Positions 19,443 through 29,512 of a DNA stretch of 64,000 bases are shown one piece after another. The stretch lies in the NCBI GenBank assembly GCA_947184155.2, contig CAMXCT020002001.1, positions 72,001-136,000 of the forward strand. The letters are read 5' to 3'. This stretch comes from Cladocopium goreaui. Taxonomy: Eukaryota > Sar > Dinophyceae > Suessiales > Symbiodiniaceae. Within the stretch, counting starts at the first letter, position 1; every line of letters begins with the position of its first letter. The position numbers and the translations under genes are program-made. The notes beneath the pieces are model-generated. The model searched no databases. It was not told the origin of the DNA and saw only the letters and a list, made by a program, of their open reading frames with translations.

Positions 19443-19669
19443 TACATGATGGGCCGCTGGGCCCCCCCCAATTATAAGTTGGTGTATAAACCATGATAAT
19501 CCCCATGAAAACTAGTTCGTTCTATCTACCATAAACCATAAGTTATGTTTGTTGGTTTATAAACCATAAAATAACCCCAATTAACTATAGTTATATATAT
19601 ATGCCATTTTTGCCATAGTTAAGTCACTTATAAGGCACCTTAGCTATCGACTGGGGGCCCCATCCTCTA
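19443..19669. mobile_element. Family E element, enlarged or composite
   Basis: Starts TACATGATGGGCCGCTGGGCCCCC and ends GGGGGCCCCATCCTCTA. The interior has two sets of family words (ATAAGTTGGTGTATAAACC and GTTGGTTTATAAACC), suggesting one copy inserted into or next to another. Confidence 0.65.
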
Positions 19670-19678
19670 GGAATTCAC

Positions 19679-19819
19679 CAAACATGGGGGATCCGGGGAT
19701 CCAGGTGCCTTTTTTCGTCCGTCCCAGTACTGGGTCACCACACTTGGTATCGATGCCGAGCTGAAGAACACATGCTTTTTCACTGAAGCTTCGCATCTGC
19801 ATCATGAGGACCTGCCATC
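19679..19819 (-). CDS. Probable internal exon, unknown protein
   Basis: A minus-strand island between an acceptor (TTCTTCAACCATGGGCAG) and a donor (ATGTTTG|GTGAATTC). The frame is open throughout: MMQMRSFSEKACVLQLGIDT, then KCGDPVLGRTKKGTWIPGSP. It lies between a family B fragment (upstream in the reading direction) and a family E element (downstream), both of which would then be intronic. No domain is recognised. Confidence 0.5.
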
Positions 19820-19841
19820 TGCCCATGGTTGAAGAAATTGT

Positions 19842-19938
19842 GGGGGTAGCCTCCAAATAGTCACTTTAGATGATACTTTTTTATGGTACCCCCCAATTAA
19901 ACAGCCGTAAACGGGGTTTATTACTCCGGGGTTGACAT
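19842..19938. mobile_element. Family B element, right two-thirds
   Basis: Matches from GGGGGTAGCCTCCAAATAGTC through AACAGCCGTAAACGGGG to CCGGGGTTGACATT. The left end is missing. Confidence 0.65.
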
Positions 19939-20221
19939 TTTAAGGGAAGCAGGTGGGAACTTTATGGGATTTAGATGGATTTAGTGGTGATATAAGCAAC
20001 CATGGGGGAGTTTATGGTGATTTCATGGGAATATAATGGATGGTTGTTTCATGTTGTTTTGGGTTTCTTCCTATATTCTAGCATTTACGAGGTTCTATCA
20101 TGTTCTATCCCGACCTCTTGCGCGCAACCCTATCCTGTCTTTTGCCTGGTCAATATCCCTCTTTTTTGCGCATCTTTTGCCAAAAATATAGTGGGAAAAT
20201 ATAAAGGTCGTTGCTTGATTA

Positions 20222-20332
20222 ATACCCACCAGTAAACAAACATAGCCATTTAAAATTGGCACTTATAGTGGATTTTCCCATTAAAGATGGTGATTTTCCA
20301 TAGTTATGTAATTAAACGTTTACCAGAGGGTA
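20222..20332. mobile_element. Family A TIR element, left end degraded
   Basis: ACCCACCAGTAAACAAACATAG to AACGTTTACCAGAGGGTA. Confidence 0.7.
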
Positions 20333-20509
20333 AGCCAAGGATTTTGCACTCGGATGTACTCGGTGGTGAATAAATATCTCCAAATCTCTGGCTGAAACTC
20401 TCTGAAACAAACGTGCCGGGGTTGAAAATCCTATGAAAAAGAATATTGCGAGTATTCAGCAACTACAAAGATGAATAATACCTGTGTGTATCTAAATATA
20501 TATATATAT

Positions 20510-20616
20510 GGGTAAATTATAATATTTCACCAACCTGAATTAAGGCCATTTGGGGATGATTCCCCTTACTAACCATGATTCCAGTGAGGTCGCAGTGAGG
20601 TCGTTATAATTTACCC
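20510..20616. mobile_element. Family H TIR element in a TA tract
   Basis: GGGTAAATTATAATATTTCACC to its inverted GTTATAATTTACCC, with ATATATATAT on both sides. The interior GGCCATTTGGGGATGATTCCCC and AACCATGATTCCAG recur at 52118-52238. Confidence 0.75.
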
Positions 20617-20787
20617 ATATATATATATATATAATTATATGCTGGCCATATATGAGCTGATAAGTTGGATATTTCTTGGACCACGAACCATGGGGTATCA
20701 AGTAGGCATGGGGTGTCCTTGGATCTACTGCTACTACCGTACCCTAATCCAACATGGCAATGAGAAATCCACTATGTTTAGAATATT

Positions 20788-20900
20788 TCCATCTGGTTAT
20801 GACTAACATAGCCATGGAAAATCACCATTGTTACATACAGGCCATGTAAACCTCTATCAATGGGCCATTTCCCATGACTATGTTAGTCATAACCAATGGG
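20788..20900. mobile_element. Family A-like TIR element, diverged
   Basis: Arms CATCTGGTTATGACTAACATAG and CTATGTTAGTCATAACCAATGG. Confidence 0.7.
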
Positions 20901-20934
20901 AAAATGATCAAATCTCCATTTAGTTCACAGATTT

Positions 20935-21038
20935 GGGTTTGTCTGAAAATAGTGTACCCCTAAAGCCAATGGTTTTGCTGATCATTATCCCTACTAAATG
21001 GCTATAATTGGGAATGTACCCTGTTTTCAGACAAACCC
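20935..21038. mobile_element. Family M TIR element, copy 2
   Basis: GGGTTTGTCTGAAAAT to ACCCTGTTTTCAGACAAACCC. The flanks ATTT and CTTT are close to the 4-bp duplication of copy 1. Confidence 0.8.
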
Positions 21039-21180
21039 CTTTGCCAGCCACATTAAAAATGATACGGAAGTGCTATACTCCGAGTCTTCGGCCCGTTCCT
21101 CGAACCCAACACAGAAAGCGATACTTCTAGCGTTGAGGACACAACCAGGATACTATGAAATATCAAAGACATTGTTGTAG
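21031..21180 (+). CDS. Probable terminal exon starting inside family M end
   Basis: The acceptor CCCTGTTTTCAG is part of the family M terminus. The frame is open from there to TAG at 21180: TNPFASHIKNDTEVLYSESS, then ARSSNPTQKAILLALRTQPG. This links a TIR element end to an exon start. No domain is recognised. Confidence 0.45.
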   Translation, partial: TNPFASHIKNDTEVLYSESSARSSNPTQKAILLALRTQPGYYEISKTLL

Positions 21181-21270
21181 ACGTCTAAACACTGATGCCT
21201 TTCGGTCCTCAACTTATAGCTATATAGTATATATATATATATATAAGAGCTAACTAGATGATAAGTATAT

Positions 21271-21372
21271 CTGGATGGTGGTTTTAAGCATCTTGAAAAA
21301 TATATAATAGTCAATGGGACGGATTAGCCCATATATTATTGAACATAGAAAATGATTGAAACCACCAACCAG
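21271..21372. mobile_element. Family D element with 16-bp flanking duplication
   Basis: CTGGATGGTGG to CCACCAACCAG. The flanking direct repeat TAGATGATAAGTATAT is perfect over 16 bp (21255-21270 and 21373-21388), longer than the 4 bp seen at other D copies. Confidence 0.85.
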
Positions 21373-21484
21373 TAGATGATAAGTATATAATTATGTGATT
21401 AATATAGCATATGAATTCCAGCGGGAAAACAATCCTATATACACCTCTTACAGCCCCATGCAATGATCCTGGTCGGCCAATGAT

Positions 21485-21784
21485 ATGGCTACAAGTTTGG
21501 TAAATTCATTCATGTCATGTCATCACCGTCAAACAAAATCACAGCTAAATTCCAACTCTCTATTCGCAAATTCCAATATGGCGTTAAATCCAAGTTTTTT
21601 CCAGTTTCAATCATATATCGTTGCATTGTCTAGGACTCGATCTCACAGTTTCAATCTCTTCTGCCTTCAATCCCCAAGTTTAAAGCTGATGCGGCCGTAC
21701 CCGGCTTCATCTTCAACCCTACCTGTTCAACCTTATCTTAATTCTGTGGGTTCGGTTAGCGCGTGGATAGTCACTAATCAATAG
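21485..21784 (+). CDS. Doubtful ORF, 99 codons
   Basis: ATG-initiated, low-complexity Ser/Asn/Phe-rich. Composition is like its AT-rich surroundings and there are no splice borders. Listed only because it is the longest ORF of its area. Confidence 0.15.
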   Translation: MATSLVNSFMSCHHRQTKSQLNSNSLFANSNMALNPSFFQFQSYIVALSRTRSHSFNLFCLQSPSLKLMRPYPASSSTLPVQPYLNSVGSVSAWIVTNQ

Positions 21785-21879
21785 ATAACCTTAGCCAAAA
21801 TTCAAGATTTCTCTCTCCTAGTTCCGTCCACGGATATAAGCACCCCAACTTGGGGGTGCAGCAACAGGTTTATTATTGT

Positions 21880-21990
21880 AAAATTACAGTTGGGATATCA
21901 CCAGAAGTGGTTGTAATATCCCAACTATAGTTGATCCGGTTAAGAAATCATGGCACTAGCAGCTATAGTTGGGATATTACAACCTCTAGA
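21880..21990. repeat. Inverted and direct TTGGGATATTACAACC repeats
   Basis: GTTGGGATATCACC, GGTTGTAATATCCCAAC and TATAGTTGGGATATTACAACC occur within 110 bp and form a foldback. Possibly another TIR family. Confidence 0.55.
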
Positions 21991-22035
21991 CCTAGAATGT
22001 CAATCGTGGAATAAGATACACCCTGGTTATTCAAG

Positions 22036-22127
22036 GATCGTGGGGTACCTGCAGATAGTTCCCAACAGCTGTGCAATGCTGGGGTTCCTGGAAACCTGGA
22101 ACCTGCTGTTGGATTTGCAACTCAACT
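22036..22127 (+). CDS. Possible exon next to a family B remnant
   Basis: After TTATTCAAG a plus frame reads DRGVPADSSQQLCNAGVPGN then LEPAVGFATQL and reaches CAACTG|GTACCC, a GT that belongs to a family B remnant (22125-22158). A second frame (RIVGYLQIVPNSCAMLGFLE) is also open. Confidence 0.3.
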
Positions 22128-22498
22128 GGTACCCCGCTAATTAAACAGCTTGACATTAGTGAGTATACTGCGTTGTTTTTTGTAAAAAAAAATATATTTA
22201 TCTTTATATTTTAGTAGGATGTTAACTTTTCTATCCTCTTTTGGGCTAGCCATTCTAGTGAATATCCATTCAATTCAATCCCCTGAAATCCCATTAAACC
22301 ACTCTGAATCTCATTAAACCCCTCTAAATACCATTAAATACCACTAAATCCCTCTCAAATCCCACTAAATCCCAATGACTTACTTGTGCTTAGTAGGGAA
22401 TGAGGGAATGATCCACTGGCTAACTATCATAATCCCAGCAACCCCCAGCAACCCATCCATTCCCTACTTTTAGCACCAGTAAGATGACATCCAATAAT

Positions 22499-22625
22499 GT
22501 CCTTTTGGTAAAAATAGATGGCCGGTTTGGTATACATTCTATCATCATTTACCTTTTGTTAAAGGGGTTTCTTCAACCCCCTCTATTTTCATCAACCAAC
22601 CAATGGGAATTTAGGACATCTATGA
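22499..22625. repeat. Family R repeat, copy 1
   Basis: Aligns with 56486-56630: shared TCCTTTTGGTA.AAATAG, GGTATAC.ATTCTATCA, CCTTTTGTTAAA.GGG and TGGGAATTTAGGACATCT. Confidence 0.65.
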
Positions 22626-22784
22626 CATCCCCATCTAAAGTGAATTGCTATTACATGATATTACTATGATAATAATTACTATAGATGGGGATGTCACTAT
22701 AATGATATCACTATAATTTTATAGATGTCCTTTTTAACCATAGATAATAAATGTATAATAATCCCCATCTAAAGTGGCTAATAA

Positions 22785-22940
22785 TTCCCATCTTTTCTTC
22801 ACACTGCACCAAGCCCTGCCCCGTTTTGGCGGCCTTCATGGCTTCCATGGCCTCTCCACAGCGCAGCTTCTGACGCAGCTCCTCTTCCCAGGTGTCCGCC
22901 ATGGCGAATGTCGCGACAGGTTGACGCAGAGATCTGAAGG
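22785..22940 (-). CDS. Probable exon (start exon?) abutting a family A element
   Basis: A GC-rich minus-strand island. Directly after the family A end (ACCAG|AGGGACC) the frame reads TFRSLRQPVATFAMADTWEE, then ELRQKLRCGEAMEAMKAAKT and GQGLVQCEEKMG. An internal ATG at 22902 (MADTWEEELRQ) could be a translation start. The composition is helical and charged, like a cytosolic or coiled-coil protein. A GT (CTTG|GTGCAG) is a possible donor. The family is not recognised. If the family A element is intronic, its terminal TTTACCAG is the splice acceptor. Confidence 0.5.
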
Positions 22941-23043
22941 TCCCTCTGGTAAACTAACATAACTATGGAAAATCACAACTTTTAATGGGAAAACTCACTA
23001 TAAATGGTCATTTCCAATAGCTATGTTGAATTACCAAAGGGTA
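22941..23043. mobile_element. Family A TIR element beside an exon
   Basis: TCCCTCTGGTAAACTAACATA to TATGTTGAATTACCAAAGGGTA. Confidence 0.8.
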
Positions 23044-23452
23044 TGATTGAGAGGGGGTTCGCGATCATATAAACATATAATTAACATGTAATATGTAGTT
23101 ATTATGGGGTTACAAACTATATGATATTAAACAAAGTATTACATGATATTACTATAATGATATCTTAAGGTTAACCTCATGATTAACACCATTATGTGAT
23201 CTTAAGAATCTTAAGTTAACCTTATGATAAACCCCATCAACTTACGGTTAACCATGTGAAAATTACTTATAATGTGAATGGGGTTTATAAACTCCAGCGC
23301 GGGCGCACATTTTTTCTTCCCCCCTTGGTACCCGGATTTCAGGTGCGAAGTTCTTCGGCGATACCAACTTTTCCTTGAGTCCAATACCTATAAATTGGTA
23401 TATAAACCCCAGTTATGTATTGATATGTATAAATTGATATAACTTTTCCTTA

Positions 23453-23582
23453 AGGTGGTGCCCCCCACCCCAGTTATGTTTATTGGTTTATAAACCCCAT
23501 GAATACCCTAGTTATTAATATCACAAACCATAGTTATTGGAGTTGTAAAGCAACTTAGCTATCTTGGGGGCTTCACATTGTA
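23453..23582. mobile_element. Family E TIR element
   Basis: Left end GGTGGTGCCCCCCACCCCAG is degraded. The right end CTTGGGGGCTTCACATTGTA is intact. Confidence 0.65.
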
Positions 23583-23695
23583 GGACTGGAATTCCGCTAT
23601 TTATTCATGATGCTTTACTATGATCCCAAAATTTTAGAAGACAAATATCTACAAAGCTGGGCGTTTGAGTTGTGTTTGTGGGTTTTTAACCACAG

Positions 23696-23768
23696 GATTG
23701 CACTTCTTTTTGCGGCCATCCCGTTGATTGTGAGAAGCTCAAGTGCGGCCAGTCGCAGCGGCGCTTAA
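23696..23768 (+). CDS. Probable terminal exon with a hydrophobic segment
   Basis: The acceptor GGGTTTTTAACCACAG is followed by an open frame to TAA: IALLFAAIPLIVRSSSAASR then SGA. The first 12 residues are strongly hydrophobic, as in a membrane segment, followed by a Ser-rich basic tail. The plus-strand island is GC-rich. Confidence 0.4.
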
Positions 23769-23807
23769 AGGTCAGAGTGAACCCTGGTACAACTCGTGGG
23801 GCTCCCT

Positions 23808-24079
23808 ACAATGTGGGACTTTCTATATAGGTACCTTAACTTATCACGTACTAACTAGGGTTTATGAGGGATATATATATATATATACATACTGATATAT
23901 ATATATACTGTTGGATTGGTATCTAAATCAACTTATACCTGGGGGACACTTTGTACAAGGTGGCGCCCCAGTTCGTTAGCGAGGTGGGTTGATGCAAGTA
24001 TGCTAACTTGGGTTTATGATGAAATAACTGTAGTTAAATGGGTTACAAATCCAACACAACGAAGGAACACCACCTTGTA
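23808..24079. mobile_element. Two abutting family E elements
   Basis: The first (23808-23954) runs from TACAATGTGGGAC to ACACTTTGTA and is expanded by ATATAT runs. The second (23954-24079) runs from TACAAGGTGGCGCCCC to ACACCACCTTGTA. They share a TA at the junction. Confidence 0.7.
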
Positions 24080-24186
24080 GTTACAACATAGTTTATGTTC
24101 ACCCATTCAACTGTAGAAATATCACCGAATTTCAACTGATTGAATGGTGGTTTCCTACCATAGAGATACCCCTAAATCATCAAATT

Positions 24187-24277
24187 TACCCTCTGGTTAT
24201 TTAACATAGATTTTCCCAGCTAGAAACCTCCATTTAAATGGGAATTTTCCATGGCTATGTTAAATAACCAGAGTGTA
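24187..24277. mobile_element. Family A TIR element, short form
   Basis: TACCCTCTGGTTATTTAACATAG to CTATGTTAAATAACCAGAGTGTA. The 24278-24985 interval to its right shows no gene, only AT-rich DNA with CCATTATT words. Confidence 0.8.
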
Positions 24278-24988
24278 ATTCCAATATTCACATTATTATC
24301 CCATTATTTTCCCAATATTAATCCATATGGTTCATAATTCCATGATTGTTCCATTATTATTCCATTATTTACCATGATTTTCCAATCTTAGAAGCCCATC
24401 CTAAAGGGGAATCCCCCAGTTGGAAACCTCCAAATGGTGGTTAGTTCACACAGCTTCCAACCGGATTCCAACCTGCCGAGGCCATCGTTTAACATCTCCA
24501 ACTTTGGATTAGCGGATTCTGAGGTGATATTTTTTTTTAATCATGGGATGGTTATTGTTGGGGACTAACTTCATGTAACCACCCGATAAAATGTTGATTC
24601 AGAGGTCGAACATGGGATATAGATTGGGGACCTCCTTCAGAGCAACCATTTTATCCTATGTTCACTTACTGTAAGCCTTGACATGGTCACTCAGCAACCA
24701 AAAAAAGTCCCTTTCAAACAAGCAGCCAGTACGGTTGTGTAAGCAAATATGTCAAGAACCTCAAATACCAGCAATATATTGATCTGAACCATACATGAAC
24801 CAATCTTGTCAAGGTATTGACTCTCTAGTAGCCATTTACTGACCTCTATGTGTATGTGTATATATATATATAGTTATATGTGTGGTTATCCTGAAGTATA
24901 TACAGCATATCAGTATGGATTTTTCAACATGATTCCCATTCTAGACAGTTGTTTTGTGTCTACTCCAGGATGACTCTACATAGTTTTA

Positions 24989-25732
24989 AATTACTTTACT
25001 TCGTGTGATCCCCACCATGACATTTATACATATTTATACATGTTCTTACTGGCACATCTTCTGGCATTCTATCTGACATATCTTCTGACATTCTATTTGG
25101 CATTCTATCTGGCATATCTTCTGGCATTCTATCTGGCAAATCTTCTGGCATTCTATCTGGCATATCTTCTGGCATTCTATCTGACATATCTTCTGGCATT
25201 CTATCTGACATATCTTCTGGCATATATTCTGACATATCTTCTGGCATTCTATCTGGCATATCTTCTGGAATATCTTCTGGCATATCTATCTGGCATATCT
25301 TCTGGCATATTTTCTGGCATTCTACCTGGCAAATCTTCTGGCACTCTATCTGACATTTTATCTTCCTACATGAGGTCCGGCAGGGAACACTGGGCGTGGA
25401 TGGTCGTGGTTGAGGTCCGGCAGGGAACACTGGGCGTGGATGGTCGTGGTTGAGGTCCGGCAGGGAACACTGGGCGTGGATGGTCGTGGTTGAGGTCCGG
25501 CAGAGAACACTGTGGATCGCGGGTCGCAGTTGTTGGAGGAGGACGACGAGGACGACGAGGACGACGAGGACGAGGAAGGATGACAAGAGAGGACGAGGAG
25601 GAGAGGAGGAGAGGAGGAGGAGGAGGAGGACGAGGCAGGAGGCAGGAGGAGGCAGGAGGAGGCAGGAGGAGGCAGGAGGAGGCAACTGACATAAAATCTA
25701 ACAACCCTCACCTGGCAGGTGGGGAAAAACAT
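24989..25732 (+). mobile_element. Composite element J, copy 2
   Basis: The 5' block TTACTTTACTTCGTGTGATCC precedes the 12-bp array (25045-25365). Then come four 40-bp units of a different sequence (TGAGGTCCGGCAGGGAACAC plus TGGGCGTGGATGGTCGTGGT) that share only GAGGTCCGGCAG with copy 1. After these are a GAC/GGA purine block (25536-25685) and the fixed 3' end AAAATCTAACAACCCTCACC. So the unit body has been replaced while the core and layout are kept. Confidence 0.8.
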
Positions 25733-25734
25733 TG

Positions 25735-26210
25735 AATTTGATTCAATTAGTCAATTAGCGTAGTGATTTAGTAGCATTTGATGTCAGTTTCTGTTAGCAT
25801 TAATTGAATCCAATTTTAGTATGAACCTAGTATGAACCAAATCCTGTATTACTGATTTAGTAACTCATTTAGTATCAATGATACAACTGTTACCAATTCC
25901 CTGTCACTAACATACTCAATGATATTTAGTAACAGTTGAGTGTTTAACATTTAACAGTAGTTACTAAATAGATTTAAATATCATGCATCTTCGTAACAAT
26001 GTTACCAAATATCATTGTTTATACCATTGTTTCGATGCAATATTCCCGGGCAAATTACAATCATTCACTAACCTGAAACAAATTATCAATGTTAGTGGTA
26101 TAGTATCTAATATTTAGTGGTGTATACTGTACCATTATATTGGGATTTTACCATTTACCAATAACCAAGAATATTACCAGTGTATGTGATACAATATGGA
26201 AGTTTCCTAA
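25735..26210. repeat. AT-rich degenerate TTTAGTAAC/CAATGTTACC repeats
   Basis: Imperfect words ATTTAGTAAC, GTTACCAA and TAGTATC. No gene is visible. A family H left end (GGGCAAATTACAATCATTCAC) lies at 26048. Confidence 0.5.
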
Positions 26211-26295
26211 AATGATGGTACCCCTAAATCGTTCATTTTAAACGAATCTTCCATTATAAATCAACCATTTGGAGGATCCCCCATTGGTGGAAACC

Positions 26296-26505
26296 CACAT
26301 ATGTATATATATATGTATATAAATAAATATATATATATGTATATATATATATAAATAAATAAATATATATATATATTTAAATATATATATATATGTATAT
26401 ATATATGTATAAATATATATGTATATATATATGTATATATATATATTTATGTATATATATATCTGTATATATATATGCCTATATATAAATATGAAAATAT
26501 ATACA
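26296..26505. repeat. (AT)n tract
   Basis: Nearly pure TATATA with TAAATA interruptions. The Tyr/Ile-rich ORF on the minus strand is an artefact. Confidence 0.9.
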
Positions 26506-26611
26506 TATATGACACAATATATTTCCATGTATTTACTACCCTTTAATATTACCAAATATCATTGTTTATATCATTGTTGAGATACAATAGCATCATATAT
26601 ACCAATCATAT

Positions 26612-26712
26612 CTAGTTCGTGGTTTCAAACCCTGTGAAAAATATAAAAGTCAGTTGGGATGATGAAATTCCCAATATATGGAAAAATAAAAATGCTCCAA
26701 ACCACCAACCAG
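26612..26712. mobile_element. Family D element
   Basis: CTAGTTCGTGGTTTCAAACC to CCACCAACCAG. Its right flank TTTACTACTTGGTTGGTAG also flanks the copy at 32442-32541. Confidence 0.75.
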
Positions 26713-28110
26713 TTTACTACTTGGTTGGTAGATTTCCCTTTGGTTTATAATCATCCCCAATAACCCAGGCTTTTTTAATGCCCTATAGCACCATATACCA
26801 TTATTACCACGGCAATATTACCATATACCAATGATGTTACAGGAAGGGCATCCTAGTTCTACAGTCAGTTTAATTATCACCCGTCCCAACCTATCCAACA
26901 TGAATCCATATACCAACAATATCACCATATATCGTTATTACCATAACAATATTACCATATACCATATATCAAACCATCAACCAGAAAAAAACACATATGA
27001 ACCATAAAACATGTTCCAAACCACCAACCAGATATTACCAATGTTAGTATCATCAACTATAACTTTTAGTATCATGAACTCACTAATGCAATGGTTATAC
27101 TTATACCATATATGATTATTACCATAACAAATTTACCGTATACACCAATGGTATTTCTTTTTACCATATACCAACAATAGCACCATATACATCCATATAC
27201 CATATATCAATGTTAGTATCATCAACTTCCTTTTAACTCACTTCCTCCCCCTGCGCCATGCTGTGCTCCTCATAGCCTCGTCCAACCTACTGCCGAACAA
27301 TAATGTGATCTCATTGGATTTCAAGCACCAACAATGGGGATTTCATGGGCTTTGAATAGGATTTGAAAAATTGGTATTTTATGGGAATTTTACGGAATTT
27401 TACGGGATTTCCATGGGAAATTTGTGGGATTTATTTCCATGGGTTTCATCAAGAAACATGGAGATTTCATGCGAATTCATGATGATTGAACCAAGAAAAT
27501 GACGATTTAATGCCAATGAATGGAAGTTTTTTGTAGGATTTTTGTGTACGTTTCACTGGGTTCAACTAGCAACAAAAAAGGGATCTAAGCAACGGAAAAC
27601 ATTTAAAATTGTGATTGAATGGCTTTAACCAGCCACTAACATTGGGATATATGGTATATGGATATGGTATATGGCTGGTTAATATATGGTAGAGGCATGG
27701 TATTAACCACTATTAACCACTATATTATTAAGATATATGGTATATGGCTTTAACCAGCCACTGATTATTGGGATACTAACATTGATATATGGTATATGGA
27801 TAATTGGGATTATTGGGATATTGATATGTGATATATAGTGGCTTTATCCATATACGATATATCATGATTATGGGATTATTGGGATAATTGGGATTTAATG
27901 GTGATTATTGTGTGGCTATAACATGGGGATTATAGCCATTAAATTTGGGATTAATAGGGTTTTAATGTGCATTTAATGGGGGTTATTTCGATCAACAAAA
28001 GGGATTTCATGGGTTTAACCAACGAATATATGGGATATAACATGGGGATATAATATTGGGAGATTATGGGACACTTGTGGGAACTTATCTTGGCAGTTGG
28101 GATTATTCAT
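26713..28110. repeat. AT-rich simple and degenerate repeats
   Basis: Words ACCATATACCA and TTACCATAACAA occupy 26.8-27.2 kb. GGGATTTCATGGG-type decamers (the inverse of the ATTAAATCCC type) and ATGGTATATGG words occupy 27.3-28.1 kb. Only the small island at 27242-27286 looks coding. Confidence 0.6.
27242..27286 (-). CDS. Possible 45-bp exon with consensus donor
   Basis: The minus strand has GGCAGTAG|GTTGGA, then 15 codons (VGRGYEEHSMAQGEE), then GAA|GTGAGT, a consensus 5' splice site. A GC-rich spot in very AT-rich DNA. Confidence 0.35.
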
Positions 28111-28118
28111 AGGTAAGA

Positions 28119-28221
28119 TACACTTAAGGCCCGAAATACCAGTTATAAGTCAGTAAGTCACCCCATTTGTGGAATGATAATCCCATTTAGCATTCATAAC
28201 TGGTAAAGGGCTTTAACTGTA
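28119..28221. mobile_element. Family C TIR element followed by an (AT)n tract
   Basis: CACTTAAGGCCCGAAATACC to GGGCTTTAACTG, in inverted orientation to copy 1. 28222-28302 is (AT)n, and 28441-28468 is a second (AT)n tract. Confidence 0.75.
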
Positions 28222-28264
28222 CAAATATACATATATATATATATATGTATATATATATATGTAT

Positions 28265-28298
<34 letters not shown>

Positions 28299-28600
28299 AT
28301 CACTTGTTTTTGTGGAACTGCACCTCCAAGAAGGGTACCCCAAATTCCATCGGTTGCTGAGTTCTGCCATTTCAGTTGAAAGGTGGTAGTCATTTGGGAT
28401 CATAAACATACGTTACATCCAGTTGTAAATAGGACAATAACATATATATATATATATATATATATATAACGACGAGAAGTATATGGGTTCGGGGCCAGGT
28501 ACAGGTTTGCTTCTTCTTTTTTGGATATAGTTGTTCTATACTACGGGATATACAACCCATATCGACTTGGGGGCGGATATCATCCTATGAGGTCCCGTTT

Positions 28601-29247
28601 TTATGCTCCGGTGCAGAAAGCACATCGCTGGCAGAAGCTTAGGTGCCACCGAATGTATGCTCCGTTTGATGTACAGGAAGGGGATATTCTGTGCTTGTTG
28701 TCGTCGTCAACTGCATCTGCCAAATTCGACCGAGTGAGCTGTTGCCTTCGCCGGAACTGTCTTGCTTCTGCCATGACAGAAGCATGAAAAATGGTCCCGT
28801 AGAAATCGAATTGTGTGGCATCCTCATCTTCTGCCAAAAACAATTCGTTGGATCCAATGCCATGAAACGGGTTGTTGGAGTTGCACAAGTACGAAATCAG
28901 CTCGTCACCTGGCCGCGGCTTTTCCGCATCGTGCGAAAACCAACTCTGACCCATGACAAGGCCCGATTCAAGGAAACCACTTTCAGGATCGATAGGTTTG
29001 AGGGACTGCGGCAACAGTTTTTCAGTATGCCTTGACCCAGTGCGAAGTGTGGCCAGCACATGCCAGCACCATTGAAAAGTCTCTGGCAATGATGGTTCTT
29101 GTGAGCTTGAGTTTCAATGAGCCAGGTTACCGCCTCCTTGAGGCCCCCACTGCAAACCAACGGACGCAGGTGCTGCGGAACTAGCACCAGCATTTCCGAC
29201 ATCGACGTTTCCACCTTTTTTTTTTCTCCACATCCTGTGCTCTGCAC
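28601..29247 (-). CDS. Coding-like block in two frames, unknown protein
   Basis: The minus strand reads MSEMLVLVPQHLRPLVCSGG, then LKEAVTWLIETQAHKNHHCQ in one frame (from 29247). From about 29060 a second frame takes over for 160 codons and includes SGLVMGQSWFSHDAEKPRPG and FHASVMAEARQFRRRQQLTR. GC is near 50%, unlike the flanks. The frame change needs either a short intron or a frameshift, so this may be two exons of a gene or a broken copy. No domain is recognised. Confidence 0.45.
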
Positions 29248-29512
29248 TCATGGCTTCCTATTGGCGCCAGTGGATTCCATCTTGGCCCAGTTGCTTTGGG
29301 GTCCTTCTGTATCAACTAATCGGTTTTGATTTATGATGAGCATCGGTTGATTTCTTTTGAAATGAGACATGGGAAATGAATTGATACAACAGGCTTCTGT
29401 GAATATGTCATAATATGTCTAAATATGTATGTAACCTGTACATATCTAGCTGAACTACTATACTATACCAACTTGAAGTAAGGTCATCTTGGAAGAGTCC
29501 CCGTGCAAACCG

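Noticed and set aside
26238..26555. 105-codon Tyr/Ile-rich ORF
   Set aside because: It lies in an (AT)n tract.
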